Source: FEN-1139 sp964396375 (GTDB lineage Bacteria; Myxococcota_A; Polyangia; Polyangiales; Polyangiaceae). From it: DNA of 64,000 bases. Positions 1 through 8,350 of the stretch are shown in pieces (positions within the stretch are counted from its first letter, which is position 1; each line of letters begins with the position of its first letter). The stretch spans positions 62,001 to 126,000 of the forward strand of contig CAYNEY010000001.1 in the NCBI GenBank assembly GCA_964396375.1, written 5' to 3'. A program made the position numbers and the translations under genes. The notes below the pieces were generated by a model that saw only the letters and a list, made by a program, of their open reading frames with translations, ran no database searches and was not told where the DNA came from.

Positions 1-567
1 CGCTCGCCTGAGGAAGAACGCCGAGTTGGCCAGCTGCAAGAGCTTGGCGGCCATGGTCGCGTCTCGAGAGAGCAGTACCACCACCTCGTCGATCGAGCAG
101 TTCGGGCGCTGCAGCAAAAGGGTGAGCTCTCGATACAGTCGGGGTTGGGGGGGGAGCTGGTTCAATCCACCGAGTGCTCGACGCATCGCACTCCCGCTGA
201 CCCAGGTGAGGGTGGTCGCGGTCTGCAAGAGCAGCCCCTCGAGCACATTGGGTTCCAGGTCACGCCGCACCACCTGATGGGCAAACCGTAGGGCACGTTG
301 CAGCGTGGTGTCGCTGAGATCGGCCGAGATCAGAACTCGTACTGTCTCCGGACACCGCTGTGAGATCCGCTCGAGCAAGAGCAGAGGATCGTCCTCACCG
401 AGCCGGTCGTCGACGATGACCACGTCATAAGGCACCGCGGAGAGGCGCCCGAGTGCCTCTGTACTCGAGGTAGCGACCGAGACAACGAAAGGGTGGTTGG
501 CCGCTTGCAGACGTCGCTTGAACGTCTGGGCTTCAAACTTGGGGTCTTCGACGAGCAGCACACGCAT
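1..567 (-). CDS. Response regulator with HDOD output domain (3' end cut by window)
   Basis: Partial gene: 189 codons are visible from an ATG at 567 down to base 1, with no stop. The start MRVLLVEDPKFEAQ and the motif DVVIVDDRL (acceptor Asp near residue 53) identify a receiver domain over roughly residues 1-115. The usual conserved Lys near its end appears to be Arg (VVRRDLEP). From about residue 138 the text LNQLPPQPRLYREL, then DEVVVLLSRDATMAAKLLQLA, is a typical HDOD beginning. HDOD proteins of this layout act in signalling, often linked to c-di-GMP or motility, but the output of this one is unknown. An HDOD-GGDEF protein lies at 13402-14895. Family assignment is confident; function is inferred. 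Confidence 0.85.
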   Translation of the reverse strand, partial: MRVLLVEDPKFEAQTFKRRLQAANHPFVVSVATSSTEALGRLSAVPYDVVIVDDRLGEDDPLLLLERISQRCPETVRVLISADLSDTTLQRALRFAHQVVRRDLEPNVLEGLLLQTATTLTWVSGSAMRRALGGLNQLPPQPRLYRELTLLLQRPNCSIDEVVVLLSRDATMAAKLLQLANSAFFLRRA

Positions 568-881
568 GAGCAAGAGCGCCCTCTTGTGTCACTACGCTGA
601 CAGCCAATCCAACACAGCTCAGAATGACACGAACGAATCGTCTCGAACAAGAAAATCCCGTTTCAGAAGCAACGCTCCTCGATGGACTGACGGGTTCATC
701 GCCGTCCACCGGCGCATGGGGCAAAACACCGGTGGACGCTGGGCCTCGTCTTTTAGTGGCTGATGTGTGAGCTGCGCGAAGACAGATTCCCGTGGTGATG
801 GAATCAATGCCGAAGCGCCTCACCAGGTGGAGCGCAGGTGGGGTTCAGTTGGCGGAGTTCGGGTGGTGCTTGCCCGGTGGC
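568..881. other. Intergenic region upstream of the HDOD regulator
   Basis: This 314-base stretch separates the anti-sigma-like gene (stop at 882) from the HDOD regulator (start at 567), both on the minus strand. The short open frames here overlap each other on both strands and have no recognisable domain or good ribosome binding site. It presumably carries the regulator's promoter, but I found no convincing -35/-10 pair and no strong hairpin. Confidence 0.5.
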
Positions 882-1748
882 TCACCTGGCTGACGAGGGC
901 TCGGGCACGAAAGGTGCGCTCAAGGGATCGTCCGGGAGAAGCCCGGCGATTCTCTTGACGAGAGGGCTGTCGGGATAGGTGTGGAAGAAGCGGAGTGCCT
1001 CGCTCCGGGCAACCTCGAGCTCACCGAGAGAACGCAGCGCCTCGATGCGAAGAACGGTTGCCTCAGGTTGGAGAACGCCGGCGTTTACGAGCTGCTGGCG
1101 CATCGCGAGGTACGACAGGCACGCCCTCGGATCCTGAGATTTCTGCGCCGCTCGCGCCTTCTGGACCAGCTCGATCTCTCGCTCGATGCCGAGTGTGGCC
1201 GCCGTTGCGCTGGCGCTCGGGCTGGGGTTGTGCCGGGGCGGCGGGAGCGGCAGGGTTGCTTCTGTACGCACGGAGGCGAGCGGGGCCTCGGCGGTGAGGG
1301 CGCCCTGTGCCGGCCCACCGAGGGTAACCGGTGCCGGCGGCCCTGGACTCACCGCGCCAGAAGGAGGGGGAGTGTGCCGCACACGGTCGCGGATCAAGAA
1401 GCCGCCACCCAGACCCACACCGAAGGAAAGACTCGCCACCGCCAGCCACTTGAGGGCGATGGCTGGCATCAGCCCCGAAGCCGGTGCTCCGAGTGACGCG
1501 CTGAGCGGGGTTCCGAGTGACGTGCTCTGCGTTGCTCCGTGTCCCGGCAGGCCTGGGGCTGGCGGCGCCGGTAGGCTGGTGCCGGCGGCCTCGCTCGTGA
1601 AACTCAAAGCAGCAGGTGTCGCCGTCAGGCCAATTGCGGCGAAAAGGCGCTCACGTGTCTCGGGCGCCGGCACATCCAAGCGCGTCGACTCGAGGAGACG
1701 CCTCTGTTCGGGCGTGCCCGAAGCCAAGAAGCGATCGTCGTCGATCAT
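882..1748 (-). CDS. Probable membrane anti-sigma factor
   Basis: A 288-residue protein. The N-terminal 45 residues are a short charged helical segment (MIDDDRFLASGTPEQRRLLE). A Pro/Ser/Ala-rich linker follows, then one membrane helix at about 97-119 (WLAVASLSFGVGLGGGFLI followed by RDRVRH). After a second Pro-rich linker, residues 200-285 are helical and TPR-like. Its start overlaps the stop of the ECF sigma gene by 4 bases, so the two are probably translationally coupled. That pairing and the single-pass topology suggest it sequesters the sigma factor at the membrane. There is no zinc-binding anti-sigma motif, so the role is inferred from context. Confidence 0.65.
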   Translation of the reverse strand: MIDDDRFLASGTPEQRRLLESTRLDVPAPETRERLFAAIGLTATPAALSFTSEAAGTSLPAPPAPGLPGHGATQSTSLGTPLSASLGAPASGLMPAIALKWLAVASLSFGVGLGGGFLIRDRVRHTPPPSGAVSPGPPAPVTLGGPAQGALTAEAPLASVRTEATLPLPPPRHNPSPSASATAATLGIEREIELVQKARAAQKSQDPRACLSYLAMRQQLVNAGVLQPEATVLRIEALRSLGELEVARSEALRFFHTYPDSPLVKRIAGLLPDDPLSAPFVPEPSSAR

Positions 1749-2341
1749 GGGGAAAATCCTTCCTCGCGGGTGAGTTCTTTGAAGAACTCTCGGGCGCGTC
1801 GTAAACGGGAGGACACCGTACCCAGCTTGAGTTCGAGGAGCTCGGCGATCATGGGCGCGGTCAGCTCCTCGAGCTCGTAGAGCACGAAGACCGCGCGCAG
1901 ATCGAGATCCATGGCGGCCAGGATCTCATCGAGCCGAGCTCGAGCCTGTCGTTCTGACAGCGCATCCTCGGGGCTCGGCGGTGGTTCCGGGGTGATCCGT
2001 GACGAAAGCTCGATGCGGGCCTGCTCCCGTGAGGCCCCACGCCGATGGGTGGACGCGATCCTGAGAGCGGTGGTGAGGAGGAAGCTCCGTTCGGCGTGAG
2101 GGAAGATATCGCCGAGACGGCGCGAGGCGATCACGAAGGCCTCCTGGGTGAACTCATCGGCGTCGGCCGCCGAGGTGCCTATCCGGCGCAGATTCCTCCA
2201 CACGAAGTCGAAATGTGCGGTCACCATGCCGCGCAACCGCGTTTCGGGGCTCGCATCCTCCGAGACGGCGCGGAGCGACCGCCGCGGCGGGGAGGGTGGG
2301 GAGGTGAGGCGCCTGGCCAGCTCACTCATCGAGGGGATCAT
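1745..2341 (-). CDS. ECF-type RNA polymerase sigma factor
   Basis: About 198 residues from the ATG at 2341; an in-frame ATG at 2389 would overlap the upstream gene. Region 2 is visible as HFDFVWRNLRRIGTSAADAD followed by EFTQEAFVIASRRL. Region 4 is visible as LDEILAAMDLDLRAVFVLYE and a helix-turn-helix ending GTVSSRLRRAREFF. These are the two conserved regions of extracytoplasmic-function sigma factors, which direct RNA polymerase to a small regulon. It lies between a secreted protein gene (upstream) and a membrane anti-sigma candidate (4-base overlap downstream). ECF assignment is secure; the target promoters are unknown. Confidence 0.88.
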   Translation of the reverse strand: MIPSMSELARRLTSPPSPPRRSLRAVSEDASPETRLRGMVTAHFDFVWRNLRRIGTSAADADEFTQEAFVIASRRLGDIFPHAERSFLLTTALRIASTHRRGASREQARIELSSRITPEPPPSPEDALSERQARARLDEILAAMDLDLRAVFVLYELEELTAPMIAELLELKLGTVSSRLRRAREFFKELTREEGFSP

Positions 2342-2375
2342 GGCCACCGGGGTTTCTTTCGATCGAGATTGTGGA

Positions 2376-3476
2376 TCAGAACCGCACACCGATCCCGAAG
2401 CCGACCCGACCGTTGGTAACGGCCGGACGCGACAGCAGGGTCTCCTCCCCGTTCACTTCGACCCAATGATCCTCCCGCTTGGCATAGGTGCTGAGACCAA
2501 TGTCGGCACGGAGGCTGAAAGGTGACCCTGCCCCCATCGCAAACCGAAGGGTCGGCCCCAGCATGGCCACCGTGGCCGACCGGCTGCGCGTCGGGATGTC
2601 CGGCCCCTGGTTGGCCCGTTCAACAGTGGATTCGACGATGCCGCCGTCGGCACGCAGGCAGGGGCGGAGTTCCAGACTGGGGGAGGTGAGAAGATCGACG
2701 GGGCAAACTTCGACGCCCACCATGAAGCGGTCCACGCCAAGGAGCGCGGTCTCCTTCTTCAGCACCTCCCCCGCTGTCCAGCTCAGAAAGACCCCCACCG
2801 CGGGGTTTAGCACCTCCGGATCCCACCGCGACCACTCGGCGCCGAGCCTCAGCTGGGGTACCACGGTGGGGATCAAGGATTTGTCTGCCTCGACCCCGAA
2901 GACTCCGGCGATGAAGTGCTGGGTGCCGACTGGGTGGACGCCACGTTTCTCGAAATAGTATGGGTCATCGATCCACGGGACCCAGGCCCCAGCGGCCACG
3001 GTGGGCAGTGGAGCGACCGACCGGGCGCGCTTCGGGAGGTGCCCCTTTTTCTGCGCGGCCTCGAGCAGCGCGGCCTGCTCGGCGGCGGTCTCGACCAGGA
3101 TTGCCACCACTAGCGCGAGGGCGTCCAGAGCTTGCCGGCAGTTCGGGGCTAGGACCTCACGTTGAACCCAGGGACCGTCCGCGCTCCGCATGACCAACTG
3201 GGCGAGGCGGGAACGCTGTTTCGGCTCGACGAAGACCTCGATGGCCCAGGCTTCCTCACCACCTTCGGCGCGGCGGGCGGAGCTGGTGCGCTCGAGCACC
3301 GCGTCCATGAAGGCCTCTTCCCTGGGACAATCTCGGGTTCCCGTGACTGTCACTCGCAAGGGAATGGTGGTGGCTTCAGCAGCGGCCTGTGACTCTGAAG
3401 AGCCCTCTTGACCATGGGCCATGGCGCAGTAGGTCGCGACCACGAGCCAAGTCCCTACCGACGAACGGGCACCCAT
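2376..3476 (-). CDS. Secreted protein of unknown function, first gene of the sigma/anti-sigma cluster
   Basis: A 366-residue protein starting at ATG 3476, with an apparent Sec signal (GTWLVVATYCAMAHGQ, cleavage near residue 22). Residues 35-130 have alternating strands and a pair of Cys (TRDCPREE and APNCRQAL). The second half has many short amphipathic segments and ends GRVGFGIGVRF, an aromatic C-terminus like that of outer-membrane beta-barrels. It ends 34 bases before the sigma start, so it is probably co-transcribed. I do not recognise a named family; an envelope component sensed or controlled by the sigma system is the likeliest reading. Confidence 0.7.
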   Translation of the reverse strand: MGARSSVGTWLVVATYCAMAHGQEGSSESQAAAEATTIPLRVTVTGTRDCPREEAFMDAVLERTSSARRAEGGEEAWAIEVFVEPKQRSRLAQLVMRSADGPWVQREVLAPNCRQALDALALVVAILVETAAEQAALLEAAQKKGHLPKRARSVAPLPTVAAGAWVPWIDDPYYFEKRGVHPVGTQHFIAGVFGVEADKSLIPTVVPQLRLGAEWSRWDPEVLNPAVGVFLSWTAGEVLKKETALLGVDRFMVGVEVCPVDLLTSPSLELRPCLRADGGIVESTVERANQGPDIPTRSRSATVAMLGPTLRFAMGAGSPFSLRADIGLSTYAKREDHWVEVNGEETLLSRPAVTNGRVGFGIGVRF

Positions 3477-3524
3477 CTCCTAGCCCATACCACGACCAAC
3501 CGGTGGTGGGAAAGGGGGTGTCGG

Positions 3525-4292
3525 TCAGTCGAGACACAGGGTCGCAATGCGGCGGTCCTTTCCCAACCGCGTGCGACAGCCGAAGACCGTCTTATACTCG
3601 CTGCAGCGCCCTTTTTGGCCGAGCGGCGCTACGCGGCAGGGCACACCGTCACATTGCGGGTGTGCATCGAGCAAGCAGAGTCCCTCGCAATCGCCGCCGT
3701 CGCACGGGCGTCCGGCATCGCTGGTTCCGCACACGCAACTTGGGATGCCCCGCAGGCCATGGGGGCCATATTCGCCGTTGCACGCCGCGCATTCGGCCAT
3801 GCTACGACGGAGCACCTCGGCCGTGGTCGAGAAGGTGGCGTCGAGGGAGCGCCGTTGACCACACTCCTCGACCAGCATGGTAACGGCAAATGTCACCCCA
3901 CCTGTGACCTCGATAGTGTGGCTGGTGCGAGCGCCCACCGCGAGCGCCACCGGGGATGTGATGAGAGCTTGGGGGCGAGGCCGCTTCGAGCCCTTGTGCT
4001 CCAGGACCATCGACTCGACGGAGAGCCTGTTCGGTCCGGGATTTTCGAGGACCAGCGTGGTCATCTCTTGGCAGGGGTGACTCTGTTCACAAGCCAGCTC
4101 GAGTTCGGTTCCCGGTCGCGGTGCGACCAGTAGACGCTCGGCGAGTCGATGGTCGCTCGGTTGGCAGTTGGGCACCTCCTCGGCCCGGGGCCGTATCGGG
4201 GAGGTGGCGGTGTGCGGGGGCGGGCCGGAGTCGCTGGTGCACGCCGAGAACAGAACTAGAAGCGCTGCGGATCGGGGGGGCCACCTGAGCAT
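3525..4292 (-). CDS. Cys-rich lipoprotein of unknown function
   Basis: The ATG at 4292 gives 255 residues and a short signal with lipobox (LLVLFSAC). Upstream in-frame sequence antisense to the next gene is not needed. A Pro-rich spacer precedes a beta-rich middle part (TTLVLENPGPNRLSVESMVL), which could be an Ig-like domain. The C-terminal 100 residues contain more than ten Cys (ECAACNGEYG, CVCGTSDAGRPCDGGDCEG), suggesting a disulfide-rich module. It is divergent from the cyclic-nucleotide-binding gene at 4386. No family is recognised; surface location is inferred from the lipobox. Confidence 0.75.
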   Translation of the reverse strand: MLRWPPRSAALLVLFSACTSDSGPPPHTATSPIRPRAEEVPNCQPSDHRLAERLLVAPRPGTELELACEQSHPCQEMTTLVLENPGPNRLSVESMVLEHKGSKRPRPQALITSPVALAVGARTSHTIEVTGGVTFAVTMLVEECGQRRSLDATFSTTAEVLRRSMAECAACNGEYGPHGLRGIPSCVCGTSDAGRPCDGGDCEGLCLLDAHPQCDGVPCRVAPLGQKGRCSEYKTVFGCRTRLGKDRRIATLCLD

Positions 4293-4385
4293 TTGAACCA
4301 AGCTAGCCGCTTGTGGGCAACAATCCCAGGGCTTTCCCAAGGTGGCGTTGTCGGGGGCACGGAGGTCTGGCAGGATTGGCCCCGT

Positions 4386-5246
4386 ATGAATCCTGAACTC
4401 CGGTCCGTCCCCCTGTTCTCCGATCTCAGCGATGCCCAGCTCGAGGCCTTGCTTGGCGCCGCAGAGCGCCGGCAGCTCCCGATCGGTCACGTTCTCTTCG
4501 AGCGCGGATCGACGCCGGATACTTGGTTTTTGCTGATCGAGGGCGCCGTTTCGGTGCGCGACGACGACGGTGAGCGGTTTCTGGTGCACGCGGTGACGCC
4601 GGTGGGTGAGTTGAGCGTATTCACCAACGAGGAACGACGGCTGACGGCGGTGGTCGTAGAGCCCTCGGTGGTGTTGTTCCTGCCGCGGAGCGAGCTTCAG
4701 GTGCTGCTCGAGCGCCACGGTGATTTGGCGTTTGGGCTCATGCGGGGGCTCTTGAAGCTCACGGGGCGAAAGATAGGCCGCGATCAGCGCCGCCTGCGGG
4801 AGATGCGTGCCAACATCGTTTCGACCCAAAAGGCGATGAAGCGGATGCAGGAGTTCTTGCTCGAGGGTGAGGACAACCCCTTGCACGCGGCTCTCTTCGA
4901 GGAACTCGATGCTTTGGTCGAGCAGAACAAACGCTGGCACTACCTGGTTGAGCCCTCCCGCCTGGTTCCCACCCACGTCCGGCTCGATTCGGGCTTGAAG
5001 CTCCGCGTGGCCGCCCTCTCCAACGAGTGGCTTCACTTCGAGCGGACCGAGGACGTGGCGTTGACCGCCGGTCAGGATTGGAGCGGAGTTCTGATCCTGG
5101 ATGGTCGCGAGCTGGCGGTGAGCGGCACCATCGAGCGTGTCGAAGGTTCGGAGGTGACAGTGTTCCTCGATGAGCTGATCCCCGATTACAGCGCCGAGCT
5201 CGCCGCTCACTTGGCGCGTGCGCAGATGCTCGACGTGGTGCTCTAG
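4386..5246 (+). CDS. Cyclic nucleotide-binding domain protein
   Basis: The ATG at 4386 gives 286 residues. Residues 1-125 are a CAP-ED/cNMP-binding fold: LFSDLSDAQLEALLGAAERR, then FERGSTPDTWFLLIEGAVSV, then the turn TPVGELSVFTNEERRLTAVV. The phosphate-binding cassette is degenerate (GELSVF then RRLTA), so ligand binding is not certain. A helical middle (150-185) leads to a beta-rich C-terminal domain, about 200-285, that resembles PilZ in length and strand pattern but lacks the RxxxR and DxSxxG motifs. There is no DNA-binding HTH, so it is not a Crp-type regulator. Its stop overlaps the convergent MBL gene by 4 bases. Confidence 0.8.
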   Translation: MNPELRSVPLFSDLSDAQLEALLGAAERRQLPIGHVLFERGSTPDTWFLLIEGAVSVRDDDGERFLVHAVTPVGELSVFTNEERRLTAVVVEPSVVLFLPRSELQVLLERHGDLAFGLMRGLLKLTGRKIGRDQRRLREMRANIVSTQKAMKRMQEFLLEGEDNPLHAALFEELDALVEQNKRWHYLVEPSRLVPTHVRLDSGLKLRVAALSNEWLHFERTEDVALTAGQDWSGVLILDGRELAVSGTIERVEGSEVTVFLDELIPDYSAELAAHLARAQMLDVVL

Positions 5247-6652
5247 AGCGAGGGGGCGATGGTGAGTCGATCGCCGAGTTCGGGGACAAAGGTTTTGCAG
5301 CCGAAGCGCTCGCGGATCTGGGAAGCGAAGTGCGTGGTCACCGTGCTGCCGCCGTGAACCACGGCCACTGTTCGCGGGCCGCCGGGCATGCGAGAAAGCC
5401 ACTCGAGGAGCTGGGGCTGGTCGGCGTGGCCCGAAAACCCGTGGATCTGGCGGATCGAGAGCCGCACCTCACGCAATGCCCCGAACAAGCGGACTTCGGG
5501 GGCACCCGAGAGCAACTCCCGCCCCAGCGTGCCGCTCGCCTGGTAGCCGACGAACAAGAGGCAAGACTCGGGGCGGCCCAGATGACGTAACAGATGGTGC
5601 TTGATGCGCCCGCCGGTGCACATGCCCGAGCCAGCGATGATCACCGCGGAGCCACGGGTCTCGTTGATGAGCTTGGACTGCTCTCGGGTGGTACAGATGT
5701 GGAGGTGTTCGAGGGCGAAGGGCGACTCCCCTCCTGCGATCTCCACTCTCTGTCGCTCCGCGAGCGCCTCCGGGTGGTGGGCGAACACCTCGAGCATGCG
5801 CGCTGCCATCGGACTGTCGAGGAAGATGGGGAGGTTGGGCAGACGAGAAGCTCGTTCCAGCTGGCGCAGGGTAAAGAGCAGCTCCTGCGCTCGCTCCACG
5901 GCGAAGCACGGGATGAGCAGCGAGCCTCCGCGTTCCACGGTCTCCTGCAGCGTTTGCTCGAGTTGCTGTGCGACCGGCGTCTCGTGCTCATGGACACGGT
6001 CACCGTAGGTTGACTCGACGACCACCAGATCGGCTTTGGGAGGTGCGGCGGGATCAGGGACCAAAGGGCGACCCGGGCAACCAAGATCGCCTGAGAAGAG
6101 CAGGGTTTGGTGTGTCGGAAGGTGGTGCAAGAGCAGCATGCTCGCACCAAGGATATGGCCCGCGGGAAGCAGGGTGGCCTGAAACGAAGGGGTGAGCATC
6201 GAGGGCTCGAAGAAGGGCACTCCCCGCAGCGATTGGCAGGCTGCTTCCACGTCGTCGTCGTCGTAAAGCGGCTCGGGAGGCATGGCCGGGGTGCGGCCTT
6301 CTGCGCGGTGACGAGCCTGCTTGACCGATACGTCTTCAGCTTGGAGTCGCGCGGCGTCGAGGAGCACCAAAGGGACCATCTCCCGGGTGGCCGACGAGCA
6401 GGTCGTGAGTCCGCGAAAACCCTTCTGAACCAACCGCGGCAAATAGCCGATGTGGTCGATGTGCGCGTGAGTCAAGACTACCGCATCGATGGTGGCAGGG
6501 GTGACCGGGAACGGCTCCCAGTTGTGGATGGCGTTGTGGCGCTCCTGAAACAGCCCGCAATCAACCAGCACCCGTTCACTTCCCGCCTGAACCAGGTGGC
6601 GAGAACCAGTGACGTTGCGGGCGGCGCCGAGGAATTGGACGGTGAGGTTCAT
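5243..6652 (-). CDS. MBL-fold metallo-hydrolase, RNA-processing (beta-CASP) type
   Basis: A 469-residue enzyme with all the metal motifs of the beta-CASP branch of the metallo-beta-lactamase superfamily: HAHIDHIG near residue 63, the HILGAS histidine, SGDLG, the beta-CASP box around DSPMA, and the late motifs GSGMCTGGRI and IHGFSGHAD. Such proteins are usually annotated as RNA-specificity exonucleases related to CPSF73 and RNase J, acting on RNA with two zinc ions. The length fits the family. It stands alone, convergent with the cNMP-binding gene (4-base overlap), 61 bases downstream of the RlmI-like gene. Substrate is unknown. Confidence 0.9.
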   Translation of the reverse strand: MNLTVQFLGAARNVTGSRHLVQAGSERVLVDCGLFQERHNAIHNWEPFPVTPATIDAVVLTHAHIDHIGYLPRLVQKGFRGLTTCSSATREMVPLVLLDAARLQAEDVSVKQARHRAEGRTPAMPPEPLYDDDDVEAACQSLRGVPFFEPSMLTPSFQATLLPAGHILGASMLLLHHLPTHQTLLFSGDLGCPGRPLVPDPAAPPKADLVVVESTYGDRVHEHETPVAQQLEQTLQETVERGGSLLIPCFAVERAQELLFTLRQLERASRLPNLPIFLDSPMAARMLEVFAHHPEALAERQRVEIAGGESPFALEHLHICTTREQSKLINETRGSAVIIAGSGMCTGGRIKHHLLRHLGRPESCLLFVGYQASGTLGRELLSGAPEVRLFGALREVRLSIRQIHGFSGHADQPQLLEWLSRMPGGPRTVAVVHGGSTVTTHFASQIRERFGCKTFVPELGDRLTIAPSL

Positions 6653-6713
6653 GGCGATCTGTGAAGGGATGGTGTGTCAGTCAGACAAGTGACATAAGAC
6701 CTTGCTCGAGGTG

Positions 6714-7907
6714 TCAGGTGTGCTTGTCGATCTCGACCACCAGTGAAGAGAGGTAGAGCCCCTCGGGGAAGGCCGCGCTCACGGGGTGATCCGGTGCCTG
6801 AAACCAGCGCTCGAGGATCCGAGGCGTGGCACCCGAGTCTCGGGCGCCCAGGGCCAACGCCCGGGTCAGCTCATCCAACCCGAGGGCGGCCGAGCACGAA
6901 CTGATGACCAGGTATCCTGCATCGGCCGTGGCGTGGCAGGCTGCGGATACCAGACGTCGCATGCTGGTCTGTGCCAGCTTGCGTGAAGCGCGTGTGGGTG
7001 AGAGCTTGGGGGGATCGCAGAGCACCAGATCGAATCGGTCGGCACAGTCACGGCGCATCAGGATCTGTCGGGCATTGCCGTGTTCGAAGCTAATCCGATC
7101 GGCGAGTTGGTTGTCGGCTGCGACCGTCGCGGCCACCTCGAGCCCGAGGGCGTTGCTGTCGACGGCTAGCACCTCGCGTGCCCCGCCGCGGGCGGCGCCG
7201 AGCGCGAAGGAGCCAACGTAGCAGAAGGCGTCGAGCACCCGCCGCTGGTGGGCGAGCTGTTCAATTCGTCCGCGGAGCGCGCGCTGGTCGAAGTAGTAGC
7301 CGGTCTTCTGACTCAGCTCGAGCGGAATTCGGTAGCGAAACCCACGCTCCGAGAAGCACAACTCGGGGTGGTCGAGGGTGCCGCGCACCAACCCTCGGGT
7401 CGCTTCGAAGCCCTCCAGCGCGGCCAGCCGCTCCGAACTCCGATCGAGGATTGCCCGGACTCCAAGGGACTTTTCGAGCGCATCCAGGATCAACCCTTCG
7501 CGCAGCTTCATGCCGAGGGAACCGAACTGCACGACCGCCGCATCGCCAAATCGATCGACGACCAGCCCCGGCAGATCGTCACCCTCGGCGTTGATCACCC
7601 GGTAGCCGTTCGAGCGTTCCGACGGTAAGCCGAGGGCGCCACGCCGTGTGATCGCGGCCTTGATGCGACTCTGGAAGAAGCCGGCGTCGATGGTGGTTGC
7701 GCTCTTGCGGGTGAGGATCCGAACCACGATCGCGGCGCGTGGAGCGTAGAAGCCCCGCGCCAACCACTGCCCTCGCGGATCGACGACATCGACCACGTCG
7801 CCCGGCAAAGCACCCCCCTCGACGCGCGCAACCGCCTGGGCGTACACCCATGGATGACCCGCCCAGATTGGCTGGACGTGACCTGGTAGAAGGACGACTC
7901 TCGGCAC
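6714..7907 (-). CDS. Class I rRNA large-subunit methyltransferase, RlmI family
   Basis: A 397-residue protein starting with GTG at 7907. The N-terminal 75 residues form a PUA-like RNA-binding domain (GHVQPIWAGHPWVYAQAVAR). The catalytic part has the SAM-binding motif LDAFCYVGSFALGAARGG, the acidic residue in VLAVDSN, and the motif LCDPPKL. RlmI methylates C5 of a cytosine in 23S rRNA (C1962 in E. coli). A second member of the same family is at 42826-44034, so one of the two may have a different RNA target. It lies between the HU gene and the MBL gene, all on the minus strand. Confidence 0.9.
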   Translation of the reverse strand: MPRVVLLPGHVQPIWAGHPWVYAQAVARVEGGALPGDVVDVVDPRGQWLARGFYAPRAAIVVRILTRKSATTIDAGFFQSRIKAAITRRGALGLPSERSNGYRVINAEGDDLPGLVVDRFGDAAVVQFGSLGMKLREGLILDALEKSLGVRAILDRSSERLAALEGFEATRGLVRGTLDHPELCFSERGFRYRIPLELSQKTGYYFDQRALRGRIEQLAHQRRVLDAFCYVGSFALGAARGGAREVLAVDSNALGLEVAATVAADNQLADRISFEHGNARQILMRRDCADRFDLVLCDPPKLSPTRASRKLAQTSMRRLVSAACHATADAGYLVISSCSAALGLDELTRALALGARDSGATPRILERWFQAPDHPVSAAFPEGLYLSSLVVEIDKHT

Positions 7908-7962
7908 GATTTCTCGGAGAATTGTGGCAACTAGAGCGGGGTGGTGCCCCAGAAAACGCGAA

Positions 7963-8028
7963 TCCCCGGTGCTTCGCGGACGAAGAACCGGGGACTCGGG
8001 GATCCGTTCGACCCGCGAGCGGGTGAAC
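7963..8028 (-). terminator. Two consecutive hairpins downstream of the HU gene
   Basis: Two stem-loops follow the HU stop at 8039. The near one pairs GTTC 8006-8009 with GAAC 8025-8028 and CCCGC 8012-8016 with GCGGG 8019-8023. The far one pairs TCCCCGGT 7963-7970 with ACCGGGGA 7987-7994, with an inner CTTC/GAAG helix. On the minus strand the second hairpin is followed after a few bases by a short T run (GCGTTTTC). This is compatible with a rho-independent terminator for the abundant HU transcript, although the T tract is weak and offset. Confidence 0.6.
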
Positions 8029-8038
8029 GTCAGTACAG

Positions 8039-8350
8039 CTACTGCACCAGATCCTTGAGCGCCTTGAGCGGGGTGGCGCGCACCTTCTTGCTCGCGGGCT
8101 TGGCGGGGATGGTGATCGGCTCCTTCGTGAACGGATTGATGCCCTGCCGCTCCTTGGTGGCGGGCTTCTTCACGACACGCAGCTTGACCAGCCCGGGGAC
8201 CACGAACTCGCCGGGGCCACGGTTGGACAACTGCTTGCGGATGAGATCCTGCATCGCCTCGAACACGCGACCAACGCTCTTCTTGTCGAGATCTGCCGCA
8301 TTCGCGAGCTCCGCGATTACCTGAGCCTTCGTAAGCCTCTTACCTGCCAT
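8039..8350 (-). CDS. HU-family DNA-binding protein
   Basis: The ATG at 8350 is preceded by a strong ribosome binding site (GGAGG, 6-7 bases upstream) and gives 103 residues. The sequence begins MAGKRLTKAQVIAELANAAD and has the beta-arm DNA-intercalating segment INPFTKEPITIPAKP followed by ASKKVRATPLKALKDLV, as in HU/IHF proteins, which bend and compact DNA as dimers. Length is slightly above the usual 90 because of a short insertion (LSNRGPGEFVVPGLVKL). It is likely monocistronic, with a candidate promoter upstream and hairpins downstream. HU versus IHF subunit cannot be settled by eye. Confidence 0.93.
   Translation of the reverse strand: MAGKRLTKAQVIAELANAADLDKKSVGRVFEAMQDLIRKQLSNRGPGEFVVPGLVKLRVVKKPATKERQGINPFTKEPITIPAKPASKKVRATPLKALKDLVQ

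Noticed and set aside
4293..5402. Upstream extension of the minus-strand lipoprotein frame
   Set aside because: The open frame is antisense to the cNMP-binding gene; the lipoprotein signal begins at 4292.
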